IMG/VR virus record: IMGVR_UViG_3300031951_000604 | Location: 1-35,529 of that record | Direction: 5' to 3' (one strand) | Length of the DNA stretch: 35,529 nt | Source: a virus | The notes under the pieces: model-generated | The model's database searches: none | The model's input: the letters and a program-made list of their open reading frames with translations, nothing else | What the model was told of the DNA's origin: nothing | Program-made: the position numbers and the translations under genes | Part shown: in pieces, positions 25,214 to 30,970 of the stretch | Layout of the letters: each line of letters opens with the position of its first letter | Numbering within the stretch: position 1 is the first letter of the stretch

Positions 25214-25443
25214 TATCCCTTTGTTATTCAGTTAGTTACAACATGAAATATAATTTACTTAACATAATAATAGTTATATGTAACGGAAAAAGATAAATGT
25301 AATTAATCCCTTTGCCCTTTGTCCGGATTGCATTCACTGAATGATCCCTTTATTTTTGGTTGATCTATTCCGGAATGTGTGTCCCTTTGTTGGAATTCCA
25401 TTCAGGAAATTACCCCCCTTTACTCATCCCTTCATTCCCTTTG
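25214..25443 (+). repeat. TCCCTTTG repeat cluster
   Basis: TCCCTTTG occurs at about 25216, 25307, 25382 and 25436, with variants GCCCTTTG (25314), TCCCTTTA (25345) and TCCCTTCA (25427), all in the same orientation. Related words recur in short spacers of the operon, for example before the 26265 gene and in the 5' flank of the first tRNA-like element. They could be iterons, operators or part of the transcript. Confidence 0.55.
25328..25358 (+). promoter_or_regulatory. Rightward promoter of the plus-strand operon
   Basis: TTG (25328-25330) and TATTTTTG (25351-25358) are exactly 20 nt apart on the plus strand. The first gene starts 370 nt downstream, so the transcript would have a long leader. 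A second TATTTTTG-like box near 25560 has a poor -33 element. Confidence 0.5.
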
Positions 25444-25732
25444 CTTTGTTTGTTTATTCAAACCTTCCCCAGATAAATTTTTTTAAGTTTAATTTAGTGT
25501 AGGAATCATTCCTTTAATTGTGTTTTTTCCTTGTGTCCTTGCTTTATATTGTGTCTTATTTTTGTATCCGCTTTTATTCTTTTTTTTTCTTATAGGTAAA
25601 TTTTTTTGTGTTGGTTTTCAGGTAGTTATAATTTATTCGTAAAATTAAATTAAATATTGCTTGTAAAATCTAATTACTCGTTGTTGATTTGTGCATTCAA
25701 TGTAATTAATCATTCACTTAAACATTTCAGTC

Positions 25733-25930
25733 ATGCAAGATTTATTTTTATTTCCTAAGCTTCAACCTCAAAGAATTAAGGATATTATTTTTGAGGTTAT
25801 CGGAAAGTATAACGGGTATTATGCTATGAATTTAGATGATACTTTATTGCTCATTGCTTATTTAAAAGAGGTTGGTTTTACCTGTTCAATCGATAAGGAT
25901 GACAAGCCGTATAACCTAAGAAAAATTTAA
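25733..25930 (+). CDS. Hypothetical 65-aa protein, first gene of the rightward operon
   Basis: The 65-residue protein (MQDLFLFPKLQPQRIKDIIFEVIGKYNGYY...) is amphipathic and helical, with no Cys and no membrane segment. No Shine-Dalgarno precedes it; the leader is A/T-rich like those of its neighbours. The function is unknown. It opens a run of small early genes downstream of the candidate origin/control region. Confidence 0.6.
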   Translation: MQDLFLFPKLQPQRIKDIIFEVIGKYNGYYAMNLDDTLLLIAYLKEVGFTCSIDKDDKPYNLRKI

Positions 25931-25954
25931 TATTCACCATTTAATCCTTAACCT

Positions 25955-26251
25955 ATGCAAACAATCAAAGCAAGACAACAAGAAATTAGAAGGGAATTCA
26001 GGTCCATTGGATTATCTGTTAGTTTCAAAGTCTATCCGTATTCAATCACCTTCAAAAACCTTAAATTATTAGGCGTTTGCGAAATGAATAATAATACTGA
26101 TTTTGAGGTATTCGATAAAAAATCGGGCGACTTTACGGGCCTCATTATTAAGGTTCCTCAGGATTTAGGTGATAAGTTAATAGGCCTCATTGACGATATC
26201 GAGAACGGCCTTTATGGAGATGTCCAAAACAGTTATATAAATTCACTTTAA
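25955..26251 (+). CDS. Hypothetical 98-aa protein
   Basis: The 98-residue protein has a basic N-terminus (MQTIKARQQEIRREFRSIGLSVSFKVYPYSITFKNLKLLG) and an acidic C-terminal helix (DLGDKLIGLIDDIENGLYGDVQ). The leader ATTCACCATTTAATCC resembles those of neighbouring genes. The mixture of alpha and beta suggests a small globular protein. No family is recognised. Confidence 0.6.
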   Translation: MQTIKARQQEIRREFRSIGLSVSFKVYPYSITFKNLKLLGVCEMNNNTDFEVFDKKSGDFTGLIIKVPQDLGDKLIGLIDDIENGLYGDVQNSYINSL

Positions 26252-26264
26252 TCCCTTTGTCCCT

Positions 26265-26372
26265 ATGAAAAAAGTTAAAAATTACACAAAGCATATATAT
26301 ATAGCTTTGTTACTCTCAGTGTCCTATTTCGCCGTTCACATAATTACGGCCCTTTTCAAATCAATCTTTTAA
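26265..26372 (+). CDS. 35-aa single-pass membrane peptide
   Basis: ATG 26265 opens a 35-codon frame with a basic N-terminus (MKKVKNYTKH) and one hydrophobic segment (IYIALLLSVSYFAVHIITALF). It lies 13 nt after the previous gene, with ATCCCTTTG in the spacer. A membrane microprotein is the best reading; its role is unknown. Confidence 0.5.
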   Translation: MKKVKNYTKHIYIALLLSVSYFAVHIITALFKSIF

Positions 26373-26403
26373 TTTTCGTTTCACCCTTAAACCTTCAAAC
26401 CAC

Positions 26404-26544
26404 ATGACAATTCAAAAGTATTTCAAAACACTTAAACAGGTTGAACGATTTCAAAGTAAATTATACAACCAGTATAATTCCGTAAAATTGGTATTTTTCC
26501 CAATTTATTCAGAAGATGGAATTTATACTTTTTTTGTTAATTAA
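26404..26544 (+). CDS. 46-aa hypothetical protein
   Basis: ATG 26404 opens a 46-codon frame (MTIQKYFKTLKQVERFQSKL...), basic in the first half and aromatic at the end (VFFPIYSEDGIYTFFVN). A leader rich in CTTAAACC precedes it, like other genes of the operon, and the spacing to neighbours is regular. The function is unknown. Confidence 0.5.
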   Translation: MTIQKYFKTLKQVERFQSKLYNQYNSVKLVFFPIYSEDGIYTFFVN

Positions 26545-26571
26545 TCAATTCACCATTTTACACTTAAAACC

Positions 26572-26775
26572 ATGTACAAAACACAAAAACAAGTTCGCAC
26601 GGCCTTTTGGCAATTCCTGAAGGAATCAAATCCTGAGTTATTCAAGTTCGCAAAAGTGAGTAAAAGACAGAATGAGCAAATTACAGACATTCGAGTAACT
26701 TTTACTGATTGGATGGACCATTTATTCAAGTCCGGACAAATAACAGAAAAACAGGTAAATAATTACACACTGTAA
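26572..26775 (+). CDS. 67-aa hypothetical basic protein
   Basis: The 67-residue protein (MYKTQKQVRTAFWQFLKESNPELFKFAKVSKRQNEQITDIRVTFTDWMDHLFKSGQITEKQVNNYTL) is helical with conserved-looking aromatic positions. The leader ends in CTTAAAACC before the ATG. Small proteins of this style are common in Bacteroidetes phages; I do not recognise the family. Confidence 0.6.
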   Translation: MYKTQKQVRTAFWQFLKESNPELFKFAKVSKRQNEQITDIRVTFTDWMDHLFKSGQITEKQVNNYTL

Positions 26776-26829
26776 AAAATCAAACGGGGGGTGTCGCATC
26801 CGGTACGCACAAAAAAAACCTTAAAAACT

Positions 26830-27123
26830 ATGTTTTCAAATTTTCACCGTAACATCATGGGCACAATTTCATTTGATATGAAGGCCCCAAACATGAGAAA
26901 AGCTCAGGAGTTCATTGTGTATCCTATGCACGAAAAAAGCAATAAAATCCTGATTCAGTCAGATAAAAGATGGGCTGAAATTTGCGTAAATTCCGGAGCC
27001 GTTGAAATGACAAACGGAACTGGGGGACATCCTAACAGTTGGTTATTAACTATCCAAAAAATGAGGGGACAAGCTCAAACTTTCAAACTTTCCGAAATTG
27101 ATTTACAGGCCCTGAAAATGTAA
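26830..27123 (+). CDS. 97-aa hypothetical protein
   Basis: From ATG 26830 the protein has 97 residues (MFSNFHRNIMGTISFDMKAPNMRKAQEFIVYPM...). This start is preceded by the operon's A-rich leader, CCTTAAAAACT directly before the ATG, whereas the upstream GTG at 26791 lies in a G-rich spacer without it. The body is mixed alpha/beta with no Cys except one at CVNSG. The function is unknown. A 105-nt gap follows, the longest within this part of the operon. Confidence 0.6.
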   Translation: MFSNFHRNIMGTISFDMKAPNMRKAQEFIVYPMHEKSNKILIQSDKRWAEICVNSGAVEMTNGTGGHPNSWLLTIQKMRGQAQTFKLSEIDLQALKM

Positions 27124-27228
27124 ATTTTCACCACAGCAGGCAAAAGTGTAGGGAATGCCGTAATTAGCACGGATAATTCAGGAGCATTTGAAATTCTGTA
27201 AAAATTAACTCTTAAAACTTAAAAACCA

Positions 27229-27540
27229 ATGAAAAAAATTTTATTAAATCCATTTTCTCATGCACTCGGCAAAAATCCACTCATGGAAACATCCGGTAAA
27301 ATTGTATTCACAGACGGTGAATATAAAATTTACAGGCATTTTGACCGTCACTTTGTCCATACCTTCAAAAATATTGTAATAACCGAAAGGACAGGACCTA
27401 ATAAGGACCTTATTAACGGATTGAAAAACAATATCAAACCAACAGGTGAAGCGTCAATTTATCATGACTTTGAGCGTCCCCAATGGGCCATAAATGAAGG
27501 CTTAAAAATCGCTAAGGAAATAAATTTTACCATTCAATAA
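27229..27540 (+). CDS. 103-aa hypothetical protein
   Basis: The 103-residue protein (MKKILLNPFSHALGKNPLMETSGKIVFTDGEYKIYRHFDRHFVHTFKNIVITERTG...) has several His and Phe in its first half and a helical end (LKNNIKPTGEASIYHDFERPQWAINEGLKIAKEINF). The leader CTTAAAACTTAAAAACCA before the ATG is the clearest example of the operon's leader motif. The preceding 105-nt gap contains three small hairpins. No family is recognised. Confidence 0.65.
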   Translation: MKKILLNPFSHALGKNPLMETSGKIVFTDGEYKIYRHFDRHFVHTFKNIVITERTGPNKDLINGLKNNIKPTGEASIYHDFERPQWAINEGLKIAKEINFTIQ

Positions 27541-27565
27541 TTCAAACCTTCAAAACTTAAAAACC

Positions 27566-27778
27566 ATGCAAACCAAAAAACACATCAGCATTACCCAAAC
27601 TGGACACGGACATTACCGAGTCACTATGTTAATTTACGGGAAACCGTTTAGTACAATTACCACGGATTCAATTTCCGTAGATGAGTATAGGGACCACGAA
27701 AATCCCCGAAGGTCAAACAGGGGATACAAGGCCCTTTACAATTACCTTATGAAAGCCTACCGGAATAAATCTAAATAA
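27566..27778 (+). CDS. 70-aa basic hypothetical protein
   Basis: The 70-residue protein (MQTKKHISITQTGHGHYRVTMLIYGKPFSTITTDSISVDEYRDHENPRR...) begins with a beta hairpin-like region with His and Tyr and ends with a basic tail (YNYLMKAYRNKSK). The leader CTTCAAAACTTAAAAACC matches the operon motif. It ends 8 nt before the first tRNA-like element. No family is recognised. Confidence 0.6.
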   Translation: MQTKKHISITQTGHGHYRVTMLIYGKPFSTITTDSISVDEYRDHENPRRSNRGYKALYNYLMKAYRNKSK

Positions 27779-27786
27779 TTCCTTTG

Positions 27787-27837
27787 TCCTGCTCCCGTGG
27801 TTGGGATATTATTCGGGTTCGATCCCTGAAGCAGGAG
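27787..27837 (+). ncRNA. Mini tRNA-like element 1 (acceptor, D-like and T arms, no anticodon arm)
   Basis: The 51-nt segment can fold as a shortened tRNA. A perfect 7-bp acceptor pairs TCCTGCT (27787-27793) with AGCAGGA (27830-27836). CCC-GTGGTT-GGG (27794-27805) forms a D-like hairpin with GG in its loop, and a 7-nt linker follows. The T arm (27813-27829) has 5 bp (TCGGG/CCTGA, one U-G) and the classic loop TTCGATC. Discriminator G27837 is followed by CTAA instead of CCA. The anticodon arm is missing. Such folds are substrates of RNase P and RNase Z. The next start codon, that of the RadC-like gene, lies exactly 22 nt after the discriminator. Confidence 0.75.
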
Positions 27838-27859
27838 CTAACCTTAAAACTTAAAAATT

Positions 27860-28342
27860 ATGCAAGTCAAACACATTAAAAAAGAAATGGAAACCGTTTC
27901 AAAGGTTGCTGATGTTAGGGCCGTTTATTCGGTCAAAGTTCCGGCAAAAGATAGGATTCAGATAAAAAGTCCTGATGCCGTTTACAACATATTAAGACCG
28001 TTTTACATGGATTCCGGGTTTATGGAGCAAAAAGAAATTTTTTCCTGCTTGTACTTAGACCGCTCAAACAAAATTTTAGGCACGGCCAAAATTTCGGAAG
28101 GCAGTTCGTGTGCTACCATTGTGGATATTCCGTATATATTCAGGTTGGCAATACTTATGAATGCAAGTTCTGTAATACTTTGCCACAATCACCCTTCAGG
28201 AAATTTGAATGCTTCAGAACCTGATAAACAAATAACCAAAAAAATAATTCAGGCAGGTGGTTTATTCGATATTCAAATTTTTGACCATTTGATAATAAGT
28301 TCGGACGGGTTCCTCAGTATGCAAAGCGAAGGCCTAATTTAG
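27860..28342 (+). CDS. RadC-like (JAMM/MPN) domain protein
   Basis: The 160-residue protein has the RadC core: KEIFSCLYLDRSNKILG with Glu59, then ILCHNHPSGNLNASEPD with His109, His111, Ser113 and Asp122, the metal-ligand pattern of the MPN/JAMM fold (H-x-H-x7-S-x2-D type). The C-terminal DHLIISSDGFLSM completes the family. It lacks the N-terminal helix-hairpin-helix region of chromosomal RadC, as phage and mobile-element versions often do. The biochemical role is unclear in the family; DNA processing or anti-restriction is often suggested. Its stop codon overlaps the 5' strand of the hammerhead. Confidence 0.9.
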   Translation: MQVKHIKKEMETVSKVADVRAVYSVKVPAKDRIQIKSPDAVYNILRPFYMDSGFMEQKEIFSCLYLDRSNKILGTAKISEGSSCATIVDIPYIFRLAILMNASSVILCHNHPSGNLNASEPDKQITKKIIQAGGLFDIQIFDHLIISSDGFLSMQSEGLI

Positions 28343-28393
28343 TTCACTGATGATTCCGTAAGGATGAAACACGGGTAAAACCGTGTATGAACT
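28341..28393 (+). ncRNA. Hammerhead ribozyme candidate
   Basis: All invariant core bases are present. Stem I is AGTTCA (28341-28346) with TGAACT (28388-28393). CTGATGA follows (28347-28353). Stem II is TTCC-GTAA-GGAT (28354-28365), with a GNRA loop and a U-U pair at its base. GAA is 28366-28368, and stem III is ACACGG-GTAAAA-CCGTGT (28369-28386). The cleavage triplet is GTA, and scission is expected after A28387. Stem I is the open one, which makes it type I. The U-U at position 10.1-11.1 is the only weak point. Cleavage would leave 21 nt before the ATG at 28409 and would separate the radC-like mRNA from the next gene. Confidence 0.8.
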
Positions 28394-28408
28394 TAAAATA
28401 AAAACATT

Positions 28409-28603
28409 ATGCAAAACAATGTAATTCAAACCTTCAAACACAAAAACCGGATAATTTGCTACATAATCCGGAATCAATCTGGAACCTATGAAACGAGGAC
28501 CGGAAAGCCCTCAGATGCTACCTGTATAGGTTGGAAATATGAAACCTTTGAGGATGCACAATTCACGGCAAAAGAATATTTCAGTAATTACCTTAACCAA
28601 TAA
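28409..28603 (+). CDS. 64-aa hypothetical protein behind the hammerhead
   Basis: The 64-residue protein (MQNNVIQTFKHKNRIICYIIRNQSGTYETRTGKPSDATCIGWKYETFEDAQ...) is a small alpha/beta protein with two Cys. Its leader begins exactly at the predicted ribozyme cleavage site. The ParB-like gene follows 5 nt after its stop and could be translated from the same processed mRNA. No family is recognised. Confidence 0.65.
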   Translation: MQNNVIQTFKHKNRIICYIIRNQSGTYETRTGKPSDATCIGWKYETFEDAQFTAKEYFSNYLNQ

Positions 28604-28608
28604 GCACC

Positions 28609-29403
28609 ATGCAAGTAAAACAATTCAATTTTTCGGATTTAATATCCGATGAGAAAATTAATTCCCGTACGGATTACGGGGATATTTCTAACCTTGCGGA
28701 TAATATCCGTATAAACGGGCTAATTAAGCCCTTAGAAGGCTTTGAAGGTCCTGAAGGCACATTCCACATTCGTGACGGATTCCGACGATTCCGTGCCTTG
28801 CAGGAACTAAGTTTACAAGGCTTTGAATTTCCGGTCCCTTGTTTAGTCAAACCTGAAACGGAATTTTCAGAAGCGGATTCCCTTTACCTTCAGATTAACG
28901 GAAATTCGGGAAAAAGTCTTACCTCTTTGGAACTATCGGAAGTTTTTCAGTCCCTCGAACTTGCAGGAGAAACCATTCCCGAAATTTGCAAGCGTTGTAC
29001 CTATTCGGAACAGTATGTAAGGGATATTTTGTCCCTGAGTTATGCTCCTGGCGAAATAAAAACCGAAATAGAAACGGGGAAAGTAAGTGCATCTGTTGTT
29101 ATTCAGGCCATGAAGGGGACAGACAATCCGGACGAACTTAGACAAATTATCGAAAGTTCAAAAGATTCAGAAACGGGGAAAGTAATTCCGTCAAAAGTAA
29201 AAACACAGATTCAGGACAAACGGGAAAGTAATTCAGGAAACCCGACAAAATCACCAGCAAAGGGATTAGAACAAGCGGAAAAAGTTTTGATAGAACTACA
29301 CGCTCAAACCGGAATTGATTCCATATTGCTTATATGGGAAGCCATACAGGGGAATATTCCTGTTAGTTCCATAGTCCTGAATGTTAAACAAGAAATTCAG
29401 TAA
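28609..29403 (+). CDS. ParB-like nuclease-domain protein
   Basis: The 264-residue protein has a ParB N-terminal domain: LADNIRINGLIKPLEGF (box I, residues 29-45) and HIRDGFRRFRALQEL (box II, residues 53-67, the CTP/nucleotide-binding arginine motif). A central helix-turn-helix-like part follows (SLTSLELSEVFQSLELAGETIPEICKRCTYSEQYVRDILSLSYAPGEI), then a basic, helical C-terminus. ParB-like phage proteins take part in partitioning, recombination or transcription control. It lies 5 nt after the small gene and 28 nt before dnaN. Whether it is a CTP switch, a nuclease or a regulator cannot be told from sequence. Confidence 0.85.
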   Translation: MQVKQFNFSDLISDEKINSRTDYGDISNLADNIRINGLIKPLEGFEGPEGTFHIRDGFRRFRALQELSLQGFEFPVPCLVKPETEFSEADSLYLQINGNSGKSLTSLELSEVFQSLELAGETIPEICKRCTYSEQYVRDILSLSYAPGEIKTEIETGKVSASVVIQAMKGTDNPDELRQIIESSKDSETGKVIPSKVKTQIQDKRESNSGNPTKSPAKGLEQAEKVLIELHAQTGIDSILLIWEAIQGNIPVSSIVLNVKQEIQ

Positions 29404-29430
29404 TAAATTCACCTTAAAACCTTTGTAAAA

Positions 29431-30507
29431 ATGAAAGTAAATCCTTCCTTCCTTATCAAAATTCTTGCACCTATGCAGGCAGTAATTCCGAAACGGCATG
29501 TTTTACCTATTTGCGAATGTATCAAAATGGATTCCACAGGATTCACGGGTACAAACCTTGAACAAACGATTCACATTCCATACAAGAACCTTCCTGAAGT
29601 ATGTATAAATTTTCAGGAATTTATGGAAACATTAAAAACCTTAGGGAATCAAATTGTAGAAATGCAAGTGGAAAAAATTCCCGTTGCTGGCGAAGTAAAT
29701 TCAGATTCAGAAGGTAATTTATCAACCTGCTATACCTACAAAATTACATTCATAGCAGGGGAAATGACCATGACCTCATTCGGGGAAAATAATTCTGAAT
29801 TCCCTTCGATTCCCGAATTCATTCCTGAATTCAAAACTACAATTCCGGACCTTACAAGCTTTGTCCCATTTGCAAGTACTGATGAGCTTAAACCTGCTAT
29901 GAATGGGATATTTGTTGGCAAGGATATTTGTTCCACGGATGCACACAGGCTAAAGGTAGAACTAAACCAATACCATAAAGAAGGGAATTTAGATTTTCTT
30001 ATTCCGGCAAAGGTTGTTCCTAAAATTCTGAATGCAACCAGGACCATAGAAGTAAATTCAGATTGTTCACGGGCAAAGGTTCATTTAGATTTTGGATTCT
30101 TTTATACTCGTTTAATGTGCGACAAGTTCCCTGATTATCGGAATGTGCTTCCTGAAAAAACAAACACTTTTGTAACCATTAACAGAAATGGAATTATTAA
30201 GGCCTTAGAGGCTTGTTTGAAGTACACTAATAAAACTGTTCCAATGGTTAAATTTATGCTCACTGAGGATAAATTAAGCCTGTTTGCTGAGGATATGGAT
30301 TACTCAAAGGAATTTACCACTACGGTTCCATGCGAATGGACAGGCGAAAATGGATTTTTGATAGGGTTGAATGCAAAGTTTTTGATTCAGGTATTAAAGG
30401 ACAGCAAAAGTCCTGAAGTTACTTTGAACCTATCAACCCCCAACAGGGCTGCATGGGTTGATGATAACTTTATAGTTATGCCTATAATGATTAAAGAAAC
30501 CGTTTAA
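29431..30507 (+). CDS. dnaN: DNA polymerase III sliding clamp (beta subunit)
   Basis: The 358-residue protein shows three-domain clamp architecture: FVPFASTDELKPAMNGIFVG followed by STDAHRL (168-173, the 's-x-D-x-HRL' motif), LMCDKFPDYRNVLP (229-241, the interdomain 'FPDY' motif) and a last domain with GFLIGLNAKFLIQVLKD (308-324) and a C-terminal FIVMPIMI (MP at 350-351). The dimeric ring tethers the replicative polymerase to DNA. A phage-encoded clamp suggests use of the host polymerase III with a private clamp, or independence from host clamp partners. No clamp loader or polymerase is seen in the window. Confidence 0.92.
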   Translation: MKVNPSFLIKILAPMQAVIPKRHVLPICECIKMDSTGFTGTNLEQTIHIPYKNLPEVCINFQEFMETLKTLGNQIVEMQVEKIPVAGEVNSDSEGNLSTCYTYKITFIAGEMTMTSFGENNSEFPSIPEFIPEFKTTIPDLTSFVPFASTDELKPAMNGIFVGKDICSTDAHRLKVELNQYHKEGNLDFLIPAKVVPKILNATRTIEVNSDCSRAKVHLDFGFFYTRLMCDKFPDYRNVLPEKTNTFVTINRNGIIKALEACLKYTNKTVPMVKFMLTEDKLSLFAEDMDYSKEFTTTVPCEWTGENGFLIGLNAKFLIQVLKDSKSPEVTLNLSTPNRAAWVDDNFIVMPIMIKETV

Positions 30508-30518
30508 TCCTCTTTGAT

Positions 30519-30568
30519 TCCGGGATTACATTTGGGTATTCAGGTAGGTTCGATTCCTGCTTCCGGAA
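30519..30568 (+). ncRNA. Mini tRNA-like element 2
   Basis: The 50-nt segment has the same design as element 1. A 7-bp acceptor pairs TCCGGGA (30519-30525) with TTCCGGA (30561-30567), one G-U. A D-like hairpin TAC-ATTTGG-GTA lies at 30527-30538, followed by a 5-nt linker. The T arm (30544-30560) is GTAGG-TTCGATT-CCTGC. Discriminator A30568 is followed by CTAA. Compared with element 1 the paired bases differ while pairing is kept (CCC/GGG versus TAC/GTA; acceptors differ), which is compensatory change. The next start codon (30590) lies 21 nt after the discriminator. It lies 11 nt after the dnaN stop. Confidence 0.75.
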
Positions 30569-30589
30569 CTAACTTAATTTACAAACCTT

Positions 30590-30706
30590 ATGAGAAAGTT
30601 CAAACCAAGACCACCAAAACCACTAACAAGGGACGAGGTAATTACTGTTGTCCTTATCCTGCTCACAGGATTATTTGTCATTCGTCACACTTTATTCAAT
30701 TTCTAA
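30590..30706 (+). CDS. 38-aa membrane microprotein
   Basis: ATG 30590 opens a 38-residue frame: a basic, Pro-rich N-terminus (MRKFKPRPPKPLTRDE), then one membrane segment (VITVVLILLTGLFVIRHTLF). The next gene starts directly after its stop codon (TAAATG). Short size and one transmembrane helix are typical of phage membrane effectors; the role is unknown. Its start lies 21 nt after tRNA-like element 2. Confidence 0.65.
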   Translation: MRKFKPRPPKPLTRDEVITVVLILLTGLFVIRHTLFNF

Positions 30707-30970
30707 ATGAAAGTACTATTTGCATTCCTTACAGCAGGGATTCTTTATTCCTGCTCAGTATCAAAACACAATGAACCTTCGAGGCTTCATTATCCTGAGA
30801 AATGGATCTACCACCAAGCAAGTATCCACAAACAAGGGTATGGGTTCTTTTTGTCCCATGATTCCACAGAAGTTTTGTTTGTCCCCAGAAACAGAAAGAA
30901 ATTTCCGCTAATGAAGTTTTACCGTATTGACAATGATTTTTTTTACATTCCTAATTCCACAAACCAATGA
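30707..30970 (+). CDS. Small lipoprotein candidate
   Basis: The 87-residue protein starts with a signal sequence MKVLFAFLTAGILYSCSVSK, in which LYSC at residues 13-16 is a lipobox (Cys16 would carry the lipid). The rest is basic and aromatic, without further membrane segments (HYPEKWIYHQASIHKQGYGFFLS...FYRIDNDFFYIPNS). Small phage lipoproteins often act in superinfection exclusion, but that is not shown here. It is coupled to the upstream membrane microprotein (adjacent TAA-ATG) and overlaps the next gene by ATGA. Confidence 0.7.
   Translation: MKVLFAFLTAGILYSCSVSKHNEPSRLHYPEKWIYHQASIHKQGYGFFLSHDSTEVLFVPRNRKKFPLMKFYRIDNDFFYIPNSTNQ

Larger units (their letters stand above)
24354..25732. other. 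Long divergent non-coding region (candidate origin/control region)
   Basis: No convincing gene lies between the leftward and rightward operons. The left part (about 24440-24780) is C-rich with very few G on the plus strand. An A/T-rich stretch follows (24830-25040) containing the two 14-bp direct repeats, then a GC-rich island (about 25048-25135) with an 8-G run and the palindrome TCCGTACGGA. The right part is T-rich with repeated TCCCTTTG words and a rightward promoter. The strand skew flips across the region. A replication origin is plausible but not proved; short frames seen here lack neighbours and leaders. Confidence 0.55.

Noticed and set aside
25025-25246. 73-codon plus-strand frame starting in the second 14-bp repeat
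   Set aside because: It crosses the 8-G run and GC island, has low-quality composition and no leader or neighbour, so it is probably chance.
27124-27228. A fourth processing element in the 105-nt gap before 27229
   Set aside because: Three 4-bp hairpins can be drawn (GGCA/TGCC, CCGT/ACGG, TTCA/TGAA), but no known ribozyme core or T arm is present.
29878-29900. CTGATGA in dnaN as a second hammerhead
   Set aside because: No GAAA or matching stems follow within hammerhead distance; it is coding sequence.
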